This document shows, piece by piece, positions 5,425-5,438 of a DNA stretch of 5,438 nucleotides. Below the pieces are notes generated by a model. That model was not told the DNA's origin, ran no database searches, and saw nothing but the letters and a program-made list of their open reading frames with translations. Position 1 is the first letter of the stretch. Each line of letters begins with the position of its first letter. A program made the translations under genes and the position numbers. The DNA lies in contig JBJEQG010000030.1 in assembly GCA_051881635.1 (NCBI GenBank), positions 1 through 5,438 on the forward strand. Direction: 5' to 3'. This DNA comes from JBJEQG01 sp051881635. GTDB taxonomy: Bacteria > Bacillota > Clostridia > Oscillospirales > Acutalibacteraceae.

Positions 5425-5438
5425 AATCATAACATATA

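Noticed and set aside
1..5438. Search for CRISPR repeats, insertion sequences, prophage or defence genes, riboswitches
   Set aside because: No repeated spacers, transposase motifs, terminal repeats or phage-type genes are seen. All intergenic stretches are short and accounted for by promoters, the tRNA and terminators.

Overview
The window reads as ordinary chromosomal DNA from a low-GC Gram-positive bacterium, most likely a gut-type Clostridia (inference). Support comes from AT-rich intergenic regions, sigma-A-type promoters close to TTGACA/TATAAT, purine-rich ribosome binding sites, U-tailed intrinsic terminators and a Bce-type two-component system. A run of exactly 100 Ns shows that it comes from a scaffolded draft or metagenome assembly.

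Layout, left to right. (1) Positions 1-465 hold the 3' end of an unrecognised plus-strand gene whose product ends in one membrane helix and a short tail. A symmetric hairpin (475-504) can terminate it and the convergent gene that follows. (2) 574-1239, minus strand, is a HAD-family phosphatase/phosphomutase of the beta-phosphoglucomutase-like group, with its own promoter. (3) 1359-1531, plus strand, is a compact tRNA-Gly(GCC) unit: near-perfect promoter with extended -10 and A/T tracts, tRNA with encoded CCA, and intrinsic terminator. (4) 1609-2994 is murC, which adds L-alanine to UDP-MurNAc. It is preceded by a TATAAT box and an 18-bp perfect-arm dyad, and followed by a very strong terminator. 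(5) 3103-3585, minus strand, is a YebC/TACO1-family gene whose middle is replaced by the N gap; about 340 nt are probably missing. (6) 3749-5424 is a response regulator and histidine kinase of the BceRS type. The yebC and regulator genes diverge from back-to-back promoters. The regulator genes run to the window edge, where a BceAB-like ABC transporter would be expected.

Functionally, murC and the Bce-type system both concern the cell envelope: one makes peptidoglycan precursor, and the other belongs to a family that senses peptide antibiotics acting on lipid-linked precursors. There is no sign that they are co-transcribed, because the yebC gene and a strong terminator lie between them. Every gene here appears to be its own transcription unit except the regulator-kinase pair.

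I found no mobile element, CRISPR array, phage gene or clearly new multi-gene system. The points most worth following up are the unrecognised membrane protein at the left edge, the dyad at the murC start region, the competing start codons of the kinase, and the mis-sized gap in yebC.
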